From positions 1-64,000 of the forward strand of contig NW_004086340.1 of assembly GCF_000220395.1 (NCBI RefSeq): 64,000 nucleotides of DNA, in the 5' to 3' direction. Below, one piece after another: positions 36,145 to 47,870 of the stretch; the first letter of the stretch is position 1; each line of letters opens with the position of its first letter. The position numbers and the translations under genes are program-made. The notes under the pieces were generated by a model. It made no database searches and was not told the DNA's origin. It saw nothing but the letters and a program-made list of their open reading frames with translations. Origin of the DNA: Ichthyophthirius multifiliis. Taxonomy: Eukaryota > Ciliophora > Oligohymenophorea > Hymenostomatida.

Positions 36145-37844
36145 ATGTCACAAATTAAAATTAGAATTACAAATTTTAATGATCATTAAATAAAAATAAA
36201 TAATTCAGAAATATTAGAAAAAATACAATATTTTTAATAGTAAATAACTAAAGAACTCATAAATGAGCTAGAAATACCATAAATTCTAATAAAAATAAAA
36301 GAAATTTAATAATTATTAACAAGTTTATATAACTAATTAATAGACACAATACAATAAAACTAAAAAAAACAAATAAAACTAGAAAACGTAAAAATATATT
36401 AATAATAATAATCCACACCTTTGTATTAAAGATCATCTTTTTCTTAACATGAATTGAAAGTATAAAAAAGTCCAATATTAAATATAGAAAATAAAGAATT
36501 ATAAAATTTAAAAGTTTAAAATCTAATTTATTAATTAAAAAATTAAATAAATTATAAATAAAATGATTTATAATCAAAATAATAAAACTAGAAAACATTT
36601 AGTAGCTAAATAATAAATAATTGTTAAAGTTTTAATCAATTAAAAGATAAATAAAATAATTAAATTAAACAATATTAATTTAATTTATATAATACTTATT
36701 TTCTTTAAACTAAAAAATTAAAATAATTAAATAATGAGGCTAATAATAAGAATAAACTCCATTTTTTAAGTAGCGTTTAGTTTTTAAATAAAAATTAGGA
36801 AACTTCAACTTAAAATTAAGAAAACTTAATTTAAAATTAGGAAAATTCAACTTAAAATTAAGAAAATTTAACTTAAAATAAATAAAATAATAATAAAACT
36901 GTTAATTTCGAAATAAATCAAAATATGGATTAATAAACAGGATTGTTACAAAATTTTCATTTATGTAAAAAATTAGGTAATGGAAGATTTTCTGAAGTAC
37001 ATTTAGTAATGTATGAATAATATATTTTTTTATTTATAATTAATATATTATTATTATTATTATTATTATTTTTTTAAAAAAAAGAGATAAAAAAACAGGA
37101 ATCATGTTAGCATTGAAAATAATTAAACTAGAAATTATAAAAAAATATAATTTATATTAAGATATAGCAAATGAAATAAAGATATAATTATGTTTGAATC
37201 ATCCAAATATAACAAAACTGTATGGATTTTTTATCGAGAATCAAAATATATATTTAATTCAAGAATATGTTGATGGAATAGAAATGTATATAGACCTAAA
37301 ATAATAACATTTTAAAAGATATAATGAATAAATAGCATCTTAATATATAAAATAATTATTAGAAGTATTAATATATATGCGTTCTCATTAAATAGTACAT
37401 AGAGATATAAAACCTGAAAATATAATAGTCTATAATGGAGTATTAAAATTATGTGATTTCGGTTATGCAACTATAGTATAAAATGATTAAATGCATTAAA
37501 CATTTTGTGGAACTCTAGATTATATAGCACCTGAAATGAAAAATGGATAAAAATATGATTTTTCAATTGATATTTGGTGTCTTGGGATTTTAACTTACGA
37601 AATTATTTTTGGAATTGCACCTTTTAAAAATAATAATTAAGTATTAAAGTTTATAGGGCCGATTTCTTTTTAAGCTGCTGATTTTATTGAGAAAATTTTA
37701 GTTAAGGATGTTAATTAAAGGATTTTGCTTAGTGATGCTTATTAACATCCTTTTATTTTAAATAATAATAATAATTAACTTATTAATAAATAAAATAATT
37801 AAATTATAGATGATAGGGATTTTCGACTTTTGAACTAAAAATGA
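36145..37844 (+). CDS. Aurora-like Ser/Thr kinase with Gln-rich N-terminus
   Basis: From ATG 36145 the N-terminal region is helical and Gln/Lys-rich (ITKELINELEIPQ), followed by a short tandem repeat (36785-36895). The kinase domain starts at about 36950: FHLCKKLGNGRFSEVHLV (Gly loop), an intron of about 65 nt, then TGIMLALKIIKLEIIKKYN (VAIK Lys), LNHPNITKLYGFF, IYLIQEYVDGIEMYI, HQIVHRDIKPENIIVYNG (catalytic loop, 37400-37423), LKLCDFGYATIVQND (DFG) and QTFCGTLDYIAPEMKNGQKY, the CGTLDY-APEM activation segment typical of Aurora and AGC kinases. The C-lobe is DIWCLGILTYEIIFGIAPF and ends KILVKDVNQRILLSDAYQHP. It stops at TGA 37842-37844. Auroras act in mitosis and ciliary disassembly; the exact paralogue is not determined. 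The join between N-terminal exons and kinase is inferred. Confidence 0.88.
36785..36895 (+). repeat. short coding tandem repeat in kinase N-terminus
   Basis: Four imperfect copies of a roughly 24-nt unit (core cttaaaattaagaaaa) are encoded in the kinase frame as ENLIQNQ / ENSTQNQ / ENLTQNK. It is a disordered Gln/Asn linker just ahead of the kinase domain. Confidence 0.7.
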
Positions 37845-38133
37845 AATGTATTATTATGTTTTTTTATAATAATTTTATTATTATTATTTTCTTCTTAATT
37901 TTCTCTTAATTTTATATATATATTTACATGTTATTTTTATTTTTGTTTTTTGGTTTAAAAAAATATCAAATTGAAAATATAATTCCTTATAAAATAAAAC
38001 TAATATACATAGGAATTTAAAATCTGTTTAAATATATATTTTTTAATTAAAAATTAAAATATTTACAATATTTGCATTATGTTTTTTTATTTTCTTGAAT
38101 ATTATGTAATATATTAATTTAAGAATGCTATAA

Positions 38134-40322
38134 TTCAAGCTTTTTTTATTTCATTATTATTTTTCTAGATTAAATATTAAATTTCTTTATTTTACTTTAA
38201 ATTAATAATTTCATTTTTTGATTCTTATTTTTCAATTTATTAAAAATCTAAGCATTATACATTTTTAAAATTATTATAAATTTAAGTACTATATTTTTTA
38301 ATGTAAAGCAACTTTAATAGCTAATATTTATGTATAAACTATTTTACGAACCAAAATTATTGTAGGGATTTGAATTTAAAGTATTTAAATTTAAAATTTG
38401 GTGGGAGTTGTTTATTCATAATTATAATATTAATTTGAAATTATAGTAGATTTATTATCTTAATTTTATTTATTAAATCATCTACTTAATTTAAATATTC
38501 ATTTTATTAAATTTTAAAATTAAAATCTAAAGTTACTACTAATATTGCTTATTCAATAATATTTTTTTTATTGAATAAATTAATCTTTTTTTATAAATAA
38601 AATAAGTTTTAAATACAAAAAAAATTACTAATATTTTTTTTTATTTTAATGTTTATTTTGTCCTTTCAAATATCTAAATTTAAATTCTATCATTTAATCT
38701 TAATTTTAAATCTTACTTTAAAAGATAGAAAAAAAATATATATATCATTTTTATAAGAAATAAAAAGTATATAAATAATACATCTTTAATTTCTAATTAT
38801 ACTTGTAAAATAATTTTTTATTAAGGATTTATTTATCCTCATTAGAAATTTATTACAAAATAGTTTATTGAAGTTGCTAAGACCTTTTCTTTAAAATATA
38901 CCATAGTTATATATATTTAATTTTTATTAAAATTTACTTTAAAAAATTTAATAGATTAATATTTATTTTAAATTAATATTTCTCCTTATATGTTATTTTA
39001 TCCAAGATAATAAAATATGATTTTGATTTTAGGAAAAATAATTATTTATTGGCTATAAAAATTTAAATATGTTATTATTAATTAAATATAACGATTAGTA
39101 TTTTTTCGATGTTTAAATAAACTTAATACAATGTTTATAGATTTTATTTTAAATATATTTAATTATTTTAAATTAACTATTTTCTAAGTACATTTATTAT
39201 TTAAAGATTATAATTTAATATAAATAGGATTAAAATGTATTATATATGATTTTTTTTGAATTCAGTCTAAAAAGAAACATAAAGTTTATTATATACAAAA
39301 TATATTTATTAAAAATAATGTATTATTAATATAAACTAAAATATAAAATATACAAGTTACACTTATATAATATATAAATATTTTTTTATAAAAAATATTT
39401 TAATTTTTATAAAAGTAAATATATATGCATGTATTTAATATGATATAAAAAATTTAAAATAAATCAATATAATTCTTATTAAATTTCCAAAATTTTTTAA
39501 AAAAGTTCATCTATTATTTATTAATTTGATTTTAAAATATTTTCATTTTTAAAAAATTTGTCTATAAAGATAGGTATACATAAGTCATTTAATTTATAAT
39601 CTAAATAAAATATAAAAAAAGTATTATTATATATTTATATATTTATATATTATATATATTTATATATTTTTATATATATATTTTTATATATATATTTATT
39701 TATTTATTTATTTATTTTTTACATGCTGTAATTGATTTATCAATTATTTTACCGAATTTTAATTTGCTTATTTTTACAATTAATATATTTAAATTGTTTT
39801 CTTTTTCAACATTTTATTTAAATTATATTTATTAAATATTTTATTGTTGCTTCAATTATTATATTTAATAAATTAACTAATTTTATTATGTATTTAAATT
39901 TCTTTTTTTATTATAATTTTATTTACAATTTATATAAAATATATTTTTACTCTATTTCTTCTTAATGTTGATTAATTTTATTATTTATTTCAGAATTTTC
40001 CTATAAAAGTTTATTATTAGTATCAATTATTATTTAATTTTAGGAATCTATTTCTTAAATTTATTATTCAAATTAATTATTTTAAACAATACAAACTAAT
40101 ATTATTATTGTTTCATTTTTTTTGTATTTTATATTTATTACCTTTTAATTGATTCGATTAAATTTATTATATTTATTTTATTTTTTAAAATAATTAATTT
40201 TTTTCATGTTTTATGTCCCTAGATAATTATAATTCTTTATTCATATTAAATATTTCATCATAATTTTTCTTTTAATTCGATTTCGATATACTATTCTATA
40301 ATTTTTAAATACTATTTTACAT
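38134..40322 (-). CDS. coiled-coil protein, tentative multi-exon model
   Basis: ATG complement 40320-40322 opens MQNSIQKLQNSISKSNQKK, then NYDEIFNMNKELQLSRDIKH and EKNQLFQKIKQIQ. After a short intron comes QFEQQIQEIDSQNQIIIDTN, then NKLLQENSEINNKINQHQEE, clear coiled coil. Further pieces of the same character occur downstream (NVEKENNLNI near 39800; VDDLINKIKIINL near 38480). The last is EKQESKNEIINLKQNKEIQY ending at TGA near 38134. Linking these pieces into one gene is inference; the stretches between them are almost pure A/T and may be introns or spacer. No family is recognised. It lies 230 bp downstream of ASCC2 on the same strand. Confidence 0.45.
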
Positions 40323-40553
40323 TTTTTTTAATTTTTTAAATAAAATTTTAAAAATGCGGTTTTAGTCTTTCCTATAATAATTAATTCACTTAAATAAAAA
40401 TATAATAATCAAAAATTATAAAGAAAATTTAACAAAAATATATATTTGAAAAAACTAAATATAATTATATATAATATTTCAATAATATTAAAAAACAAAA
40501 AAACTTTTAATAGAAATATATTTTTTAAAAAAATAATATATTATATAATTTAA

Positions 40554-42885
40554 TCAATCATTATATTTTTTTTTAAGTTTGTTTATTTAAGGTTATTATT
40601 TTTATTTATTAAAATAATTTTGATCTTTATATGCACCATCACGTACTGAAAAATCGAATTATTTTTTATTTTTCTCATCTTCACTTCCACTCATTCCTTC
40701 TTATTTATCTATTTTTTTAGTCAATTAATTTTTCTGTATAGGAATCTATTTTTATGATTGTTAATCATTTTTATTTTGGTATCCTTAGTTTAATTTTTTA
40801 TCTTTTTCATAAGGGTAATTTTTTTATGTTTATTTATCTCTATCTTATTTATTATTATAATTTGCTTTCTAATATTACTATTATGGTTATTATTATGATT
40901 ATTATTATTGTTAATTAGCATTAGTATTTTAATTTTTTTATTGTTTGTCATTATTTTATTAATTATTACTGTTGAAGCTTTATTTAGAAAAATTATAATT
41001 ACCTTTATTAGGCACTCTTTTTCTTGTAAATACAAAATTATTTTAATTTCTATTTTATCTTCCATCATCTAAACCTTCATCTAATTATTTTTTATTTCCA
41101 TTTTCATCATATTCTATTTCTTCGATTTAATCTTCAATATCTTTTATTTCTTATTCTTAATTAGCGCTTGCTTGTGGTTAGAAATAATTATAACTATCAT
41201 CAGGTTCATCGTCATATTCCATAGCTAATAGAATAGTCTTTTAATTATATTATTGTTATTATTCTTCTGACATTTTTAAATTAATTGTTTAAGCCCTATT
41301 ATATTATATTTTATTTTATTTAAAAAAATAAAATATTAAAATTAAATTTACCCTTTTCTATACCAAGTTAACATTTCTTGTTTTTCTTCCATTTTATTAA
41401 TTCCTTCTTGTATTTATTATTCTTCTTTTATTTTTTGTTCTTCTTCGTCTTTTTTCTTTTAGAACTCTTCCTATCTTTTTTTTTTCTCTTCTTATTTAAT
41501 TAGATCTTCAGTAATAACTTATTCCACAAACTTAACATCTGGAATTTCGTTTCCTTCTAATTCAACAACTTATGAATATCCGTCTTAATACATTTTTTTT
41601 TATTCTTCAAAAAGAAGAATTTTCCTTTTCCTTTCATCAATAACAGATAAAACCTAAATTTTAAACATTTAAAAAACTTCAGTATTATCTTCCGGGACAG
41701 CCTAAAATAATTTATTAAAGTCCACAAAATCACTTACATATTCAACTAAATACCAATATCGATTTTCTCCTTGTTTTTTTCCCAAACTTTATATTTTTCC
41801 TAAATCTTTTAAGTATTTATTCCATTAGGATTTAACTTTTTATGCCACGTTTGTTTTTTGTAGAGTTTTATCGGAAAATACCTCAATCATAAAATTAAAA
41901 TAAATAGTAAAAAATTTCACAAAATTCTATAATACAGCATCTATTAGTAAAAATAAATCGGCTCTATATTTTCCCATTACCCATGATTCTTCTCTGGCAA
42001 AAATTAACTCGTACATTAAATTTTCCATTAAAATATTTATCTTTTCGTCTGATAATAACTTATGCTTATATTCTTCTGGGAAATACTATATTATATTCAA
42101 TATAGAACTAGAGTTATCTAATAAAAAGGCTAATATTTCCACTTTTCTTTCTATGTCACTTTCTAGAATTTCACAACTGGTGGAACCTAGTTTGTCTTTT
42201 TTTTTAAATTAAGCATTTCTTTATAGGCTTTGTCAAGAAAATCCTTTACTAATTTTTCTTATAATTAGTTAAAATCATGATTGAAGTATTATTGTATGTT
42301 GAAGGCTTTTTTTATTATCTTTTTTATTAGTTCTCCATTTTCAGATCCATAAATATCAATTAAATCAATCATTTTTGGTAAATCAATTAACCATTCATCT
42401 AAAATAATTTAAGGACAATTAAAATCATTTGATTATTGATTATTTTCTTCCTCACAACTTACTATTCGGTAAAATATTGTAAGTACTAGTCTATATATTT
42501 CTTTGAAGATTCCAGCGGCTTCAGAATGATCTTCTTTTTAGGGAAATTAGGTGTCTTTTCTAATATAATCATTAAATTTTTACTTATTTGAATACATTAA
42601 AAATGAATTCAAACTTCTTCGCAAAAATACGTTGTGTTTTAATGTGCTCCAAAAATTTCGGAATGGTAAAGTTAATACATGCTTATATTAAGAACAGATA
42701 CGTTTTATTATAAAAATTAATTCTGGATTGTCTTCATTGCTGTTATTGGGAAAATCTTCGAATGTCCAACTAAAAAAACTCGTTTCGTCCATCTCTTCTC
42801 GATAGAGAAAATCTGTGTTTTTTGTTGCTTTACCTTTTGTATCTTGGTATTGTTAATTGTATTATTTTTTGTGTTTTTTGTTCAT
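40554..42885 (-). CDS. ASCC2: ASCC2-like subunit of the ASC-1/RQT complex
   Basis: About 730 residues. N-terminal motifs match ASCC2: YKHVLTLPFRNFWSTLKHN, VFLRRSLNSFLMYSNKQK, CPQIILDEWLIDLPKMIDLI, DIYGSENGELIKKIIKKAFN, IQQYFNHDFNQLQEKL, LDNSSSILNIIQYFPEEYKH and NLMYELIFAREESWVMGKYR. A charged helix (EEKKKRQEEFQKKKDEEEQK) follows, then a 60-nt intron (about 41283-41342). The acidic block AMEYDDEPDDSYNYFQP is the conserved ASCC2 DDxYDD-like region. The tail contains LNQGYQNKNDQQSQ and ends at TGA 40554-40556. In other eukaryotes ASCC2 binds K63-ubiquitin through a CUE domain and works with helicase ASCC3 on collided ribosomes and alkylated DNA. I do not see a clear CUE domain, so it is absent or diverged. 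A one-base slip at a T9 run near 42206-42214 may be present. Start at 42885 gives the Gln/Lys-rich N-terminus. Confidence 0.85.
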
Positions 42886-43409
42886 ATTTTTTTTTTGTTA
42901 TTTTTCCTTTTATTTTTATAATATTTTTTGTGATTTATGTCTTTCTTTCTTTTATATTTTTATAGATATTTAACCTTTTAATTTGTATAAAAAAATATTC
43001 TTATAAATAATATTTATTTTATATTATAATAATTAAAATAATTTTTTTTTTTAATTATTTTATTAGATAATATTATATAATAATATTTAATTTATATTTT
43101 ATTATTTAAGAAAATTGAATTATATATCATTTCTTTATTAAAATTCTTATTTTTTTAAATTATTTAGCAAAAACTTTTTGTCTAAAAAATAATACTTTTT
43201 ATTTTTATATAAGTTAGTAATAATTATTTTTTTATATAAAAACTATTAAATTTAAATGATTTTAATATTATAAGCACATATTTTTTAAAATTTTAAAAAA
43301 AAATTTTTAAACGATATAAGAAAAATAAATATAAATAAAAATATTAAATTCAAAACTTATAAATAAAACTTATTTTTCTAAATGTAATCAAAATGTTTTA
43401 ACTTTTAAA
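42886..43409. promoter_or_regulatory. divergent promoter spacer
   Basis: About 520 bp of A/T between ASCC2 (minus) and the unknown gene at 43410 (plus). It must contain both promoters; no motif is recognisable. Confidence 0.35.
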
Positions 43410-45942
43410 ATGAAGAGAACATAATTTAACTACTGGAGTAATTACTATAATATTTTATAAAACATTATTTAAAAAATATTTTTTTATTTTAATATAGATA
43501 TTGTTATAAAAACAAAAAAAACAAACAATAAATTTTTCATTAATTATATGAAAAAGATATACAATAACTTTTATTTAATTTAGAAAATTAATAATATGAA
43601 AGTACAAGGAAATAATAAATGGCAAATAATATAATTTTTTTATTTTTTTTAAAAAAAAGAATTAAGAAAAGCATCAGCTCGTTTAATATGTGAGTTATTA
43701 TATGAAAACAATAAAAATATTTTAAGGTTTTGCAAATATTAAAACGTGAATATGTCGAAAGGAGGGGTATTCTAAAAAAATAATAATAAAGTTATTATAT
43801 ATTTAAAAAAGATTTGTATTAATTAAATACCTGTAAGCTTAATAGAAATGATAAATAAGAATCCATATATAATCGATAAGATGCAAATACAAAATAATTT
43901 TAATAAAAATTAAATTCCTTTATGTTGGTATATAGGTTTTTAGTTAGAAATTTAACCGAATTATTATTATAATAAAGAAAATATGTAAATAAATTAATTA
44001 ATTGATGATTTTATTGATCCTTTATACTGTTTATTTGGAATATGTATATAAAATGAGTAAGAAATAATATAGTAAAATATTTATTTAAATAAATAAAATT
44101 AATAAAATACTACCTAATAAGCAATTATTAATTTAAAAAATTAAGAAAATGAAACAAAAAATATTAATAATTAAAATATAAAATAAAGTATTTTTTTTTA
44201 AATAAAAATATTATTTTTTTTTTAAATAAATTTTAAAAAAAAGTTTTAAAATAAAATAAAAATTTAACCGATTTTTCTTAATTTTAAAACTCGAGAAATC
44301 AAAAAATATAAAGTTATTAATTTTAAAAATATAAAAAGCCATATAAATAAAATTTTGTTAATTCAAATAATCGAGTTCCTTTATAAGAAATAAATTTATA
44401 AGAAAATCCAGCATTCTAAACTTCAAGAAATACCTCTTAAATATAATCATAAAATAGTTTTAGTGTTTATTAAACAAATCATTGTGAAAATAATTAAGAA
44501 GCTTTTTTTGAAAAAAAAAATAGTACTAAAGAAAATTTATTTAAATAACATTAATAAATCGAAAATATAAAGGAAAAAATATAAATATAATAATAATAAT
44601 AATAAATAAATAAACATTAAAATAATTTAATTAAAAGCGAAATGCTTAATTATTGTAGAATTTCAACTAATACAATTTAATAATCTATTGAAAATCTATT
44701 TTAAAGTAATTAGAAATTAAATAATTAAGAAAATTTAATAAGTTTTCCTTAAGTAAGTACTTTAAAAAAGGAAACTTATGAAACTAATAATAGTATTGGT
44801 AATAAAAGTAATCGTTAATAAAATAAACTTTATTAAAAATGTTATATAGATAATTATTATTGTGATACAAGCAAAAAAAGATAAATTAATAATTTTGGGA
44901 ATTTAATAGATAAAAAAAAAAAAGAGAATATATAAAAATATAGCAGAAATATATTTTCTCCTGAATCGAAAAATCGAACTAAAACTATAAATTTTAACCT
45001 TTCTAAAGGAATTAATAAGACTAATTTGCTTAGTTTGTAAAATAGTATTAATTTTGCTGAAAAATATAAGTATTTTTTATTTATTTATATTTATTTATTT
45101 TTTAAAAATGAATAGTAATTCATAAGAATTTAATGATAAAAGTTCTTTTTATAAAAATAATAATGAATTAAATAAGAATAATAATAAGTAATTTAAAAGA
45201 TATTATATATAATTAGTTTATAATTACATACTACAAAATACATTAATTTGTTGAAAATTAAAAAACTATATTTATATATTATATATATGTTTAAATAAAA
45301 ATTATCATAAATTATTTACTTCTTTAAAAATTTTTTATAAAAAAATAAAGAGAATCAATAGACAAGAAAACAAATTATGAATTAGATTTAACGAACAATA
45401 ATTATTAATAACTTAATAATAAATAACAGCAAATTAAAATTTTTGAGAAAAACGATTTATATAATAGTTTTGAATTTGGTTCTATTAAAAATTTAATCGA
45501 TTTATCGCCCTAATATTATTCTATATAAAATGGTTAAAATGATTAAAATGTTAAAATAAAAAGCATTTAAACTACTAAAGGCGAATAATTAAAAAAGGAA
45601 AATACAGAAAATAATAATGAGATTAATATAGAAATGATTTAAAGAAAATCTCATGATCCTTCATTAGGAAATTATTTAGTCAATGATTAAAAATGCAACT
45701 CTTAAGATTTTTAAAAGCATTTATATACTGAAATAAGCAATTCTAAATATAATATATATAATTAAAACTTTTAGAAATAATAATAAAATAGAAAATTTAA
45801 TTAAAATAATTAATAATTTTTTAAATTATCCGGTAATGATAATTAATAATTTAGAGTTAATACTCAGATTAGAGCTAATAATTAAAAATTTGTGCAAAGA
45901 ATAGACTTTAAATAAAGTATAATTGAAAAAAACTATTTTTGA
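43410..45942 (+). CDS. uncharacterised protein, ARM-like N-terminus and disordered tail
   Basis: I do not recognise the family. The best conserved-looking block (about 43660-44080) reads KELRKASARLICELLYENNK, ILRFCKYQNVNMSKGGVFQ, VIIYLKKICINQIPVSLIEM, IPLCWYIGFQLEIQPNYYYN and LIDDFIDPLYCLFGICIQNE. Its alternation of Leu-rich helices resembles an armadillo/HEAT fold, but no repeat is diagnostic. An A/T intron near 44190-44236 and others follow. The remainder is Asn/Gln/Ser-rich and probably disordered (SPESKNRTKTINFNLSKG), ending VNTQIRANNQKFVQRIDF at TGA 45940-45942. The start at 43410 is the most upstream ATG that keeps this frame. The first 80 residues are Phe/Tyr/Asn-rich and may be intronic in part. 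Confidence 0.6.
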
Positions 45943-46214
45943 TTTATTATTTTATATAATTTTTATAAGAATATATATATTTTAAAAATATTATTTTATT
46001 TGAAAAAAAAAAATCGATATGCAAAGAAATTAATGAAAAAATAAAAAAGAAATAATAAAAGATTATTAAATAATAAATTAAAATATTTATTTAAACAAAA
46101 AAACAAAAAAATTAATCGTTTCTTTTTTTTTTTTTATAAAAATATTAAATATAATTTTTATATTTTTTACAGATAATACAAAAAAAGTAAAGTAAAATAA
46201 AATAATTATTTAAA

Positions 46215-46880
46215 ATGGATAAAACAGAAAAAGTAGCATATGAAGCATCCCTTATCTAATATATAGAAAAGAATTAATTACCAGATTTGATTGAATAATA
46301 TACAAAATAACTAATTCTAAATTAGCCAGAAGATCCAATCTAATTCTTAATAAATTATATTCAAAACAAGAAAAATCAGCGTTTAATATTTATAACAGGT
46401 TCTCTTTAAAATAAAAGATATGTAATAGTTGAATAAGTATGTAATTCATTATATTACGAATAAATAAAACTTAAAGATGACCACTTATTAAAATAAACTA
46501 AATCAGAAATAGTAAATCAATAAGTAAAACAATAATTATAAAAAGTAGGTTCGCATTTCAGAGGGGTAATAGTAAATGGATATCCTTTCAATTTCGAAAC
46601 CTCGATTTTTGCTTAATGGAATGGACTTATTCCTGATAGAGTTATTATTTTGGAAAATTCCGAAGAAGACTCAAGAAATTATTACAGTCAGAAATTTTAA
46701 TAAGATGAGAAAAGTATTGTTTAATCAATGAAAAGAGATGAAATTTTCCTTTAAGAAATCAAAAGAATGTATAATAGTTTTTATGATACTTTTAATATTT
46801 CGAATATCCCTAAATCAAATATAGTTGAAAATATTAAATCTATTCTTAAACTTAAAGACAAAAGAGTTTAACCCTTAAGG

Positions 46881-46911
<31 letters not shown>

Positions 46912-47612
46912 TTATAAGTATTTTTTTAGGTCTCCTAGAATCTTTATTGTAAGACCTCCCCATTTGAAAGTTAGAGCAAGATAAATATAAAGTTTATTAG
47001 TATAAAAATATGGATTTAATCAAATTTAAGTTTATGATTTGTTAAATAAGCATATTGAATTGAAAACACATGTCGGAAAGTTTATTTATGGGGCTCTTTC
47101 TAACCATAGATAAGTACCTGATGATATAATTTTGGGTTTGGTTAGAACGGAAATATTAAATACTAGTTCTAAGTAAAAAGGTTATATTTTAGAAGGTTTT
47201 CCTAAAAGTATTTTTTTTTTTTTTTATAATGTTAATATATAAAAATTAAAAAGGTAAGAATTAAGTTAATTGTTTTAGTAGTTATGAAATTAATCCTCAT
47301 TTTATTATTATTTTAGATTATGATGATAATGAATTATTAAATTAGTTTAAGTAGTTGAAATTTGATGATAAAAATAATAGATTTTATGAGAATAATGACA
47401 CTTTTTTGGAAAAAATTCCTTATATGTTGAAACAAAATGATTTTGATGAAGATAAATGGAAAGAATAGATTTAATCATATAGAGATATTATTTCTTCGGT
47501 TGAAGATAAATTTGATACAAAAGCTCAAAAATATAATTTAAGTGTAGAAAGTAATGAGAAAATTATTCAATCAGTTGATAGTTTTTTAAATAATTCTGAT
47601 ATTTATTCATGA
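46215..47612 (+). CDS. AK8: AK8-like tandem adenylate kinase, active sites degenerate
   Basis: About 415 residues. The N-terminus has an RIIa/Dpy-30-like dimerisation helix pair (SLIQYIEKNQLPDLIEQYTK, EDPIQFLINYIQ), as in axonemal adenylate kinase 8. The first kinase fold reads QRLIFITGSLQNKRYVIVEQ, VGSHFRGVIVNGYPFNFETS and GLIPDRVIILENSEED. The second follows an AT-repeat intron: SPRIFIVRPPHLKVRARQIQ, SLLVQKYGFNQIQVYDLLNK, PDDIILGLVRTEIL, KGYILEGFPK, another intron, and INPHFIIILDYDDNELL. It stops at TGA 47610-47612. Both P-loops lack the GxxGxGK signature (TGSLQNKRY and RPPHLKVRA) and the first lid lacks the usual GFPR Arg. AK8 in animals is a weak ciliary kinase; this copy looks structural. 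Two introns are clear. Confidence 0.88.
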
Positions 47613-47870
47613 AATCTTCTTTTTTTTTTAATTTATATGATTTTTTTTTTATAATCTGTATTTTTTTTTATTATTATTAAAAGATTAAAGTTTTTTTTAT
47701 AAATTTATTTAATAAATATTAAATATAGATATTTTTTTTATTATTAAAAACAAAAAAAAAGAATAACAACAAATTCATTTTTACTTTTTACATAAAATAA
47801 TATTATAATTAATAAAAGTTATTGTTAATAAAATTTATAACAAAAATTAAGCTTATTTTTTCAAAATAAA

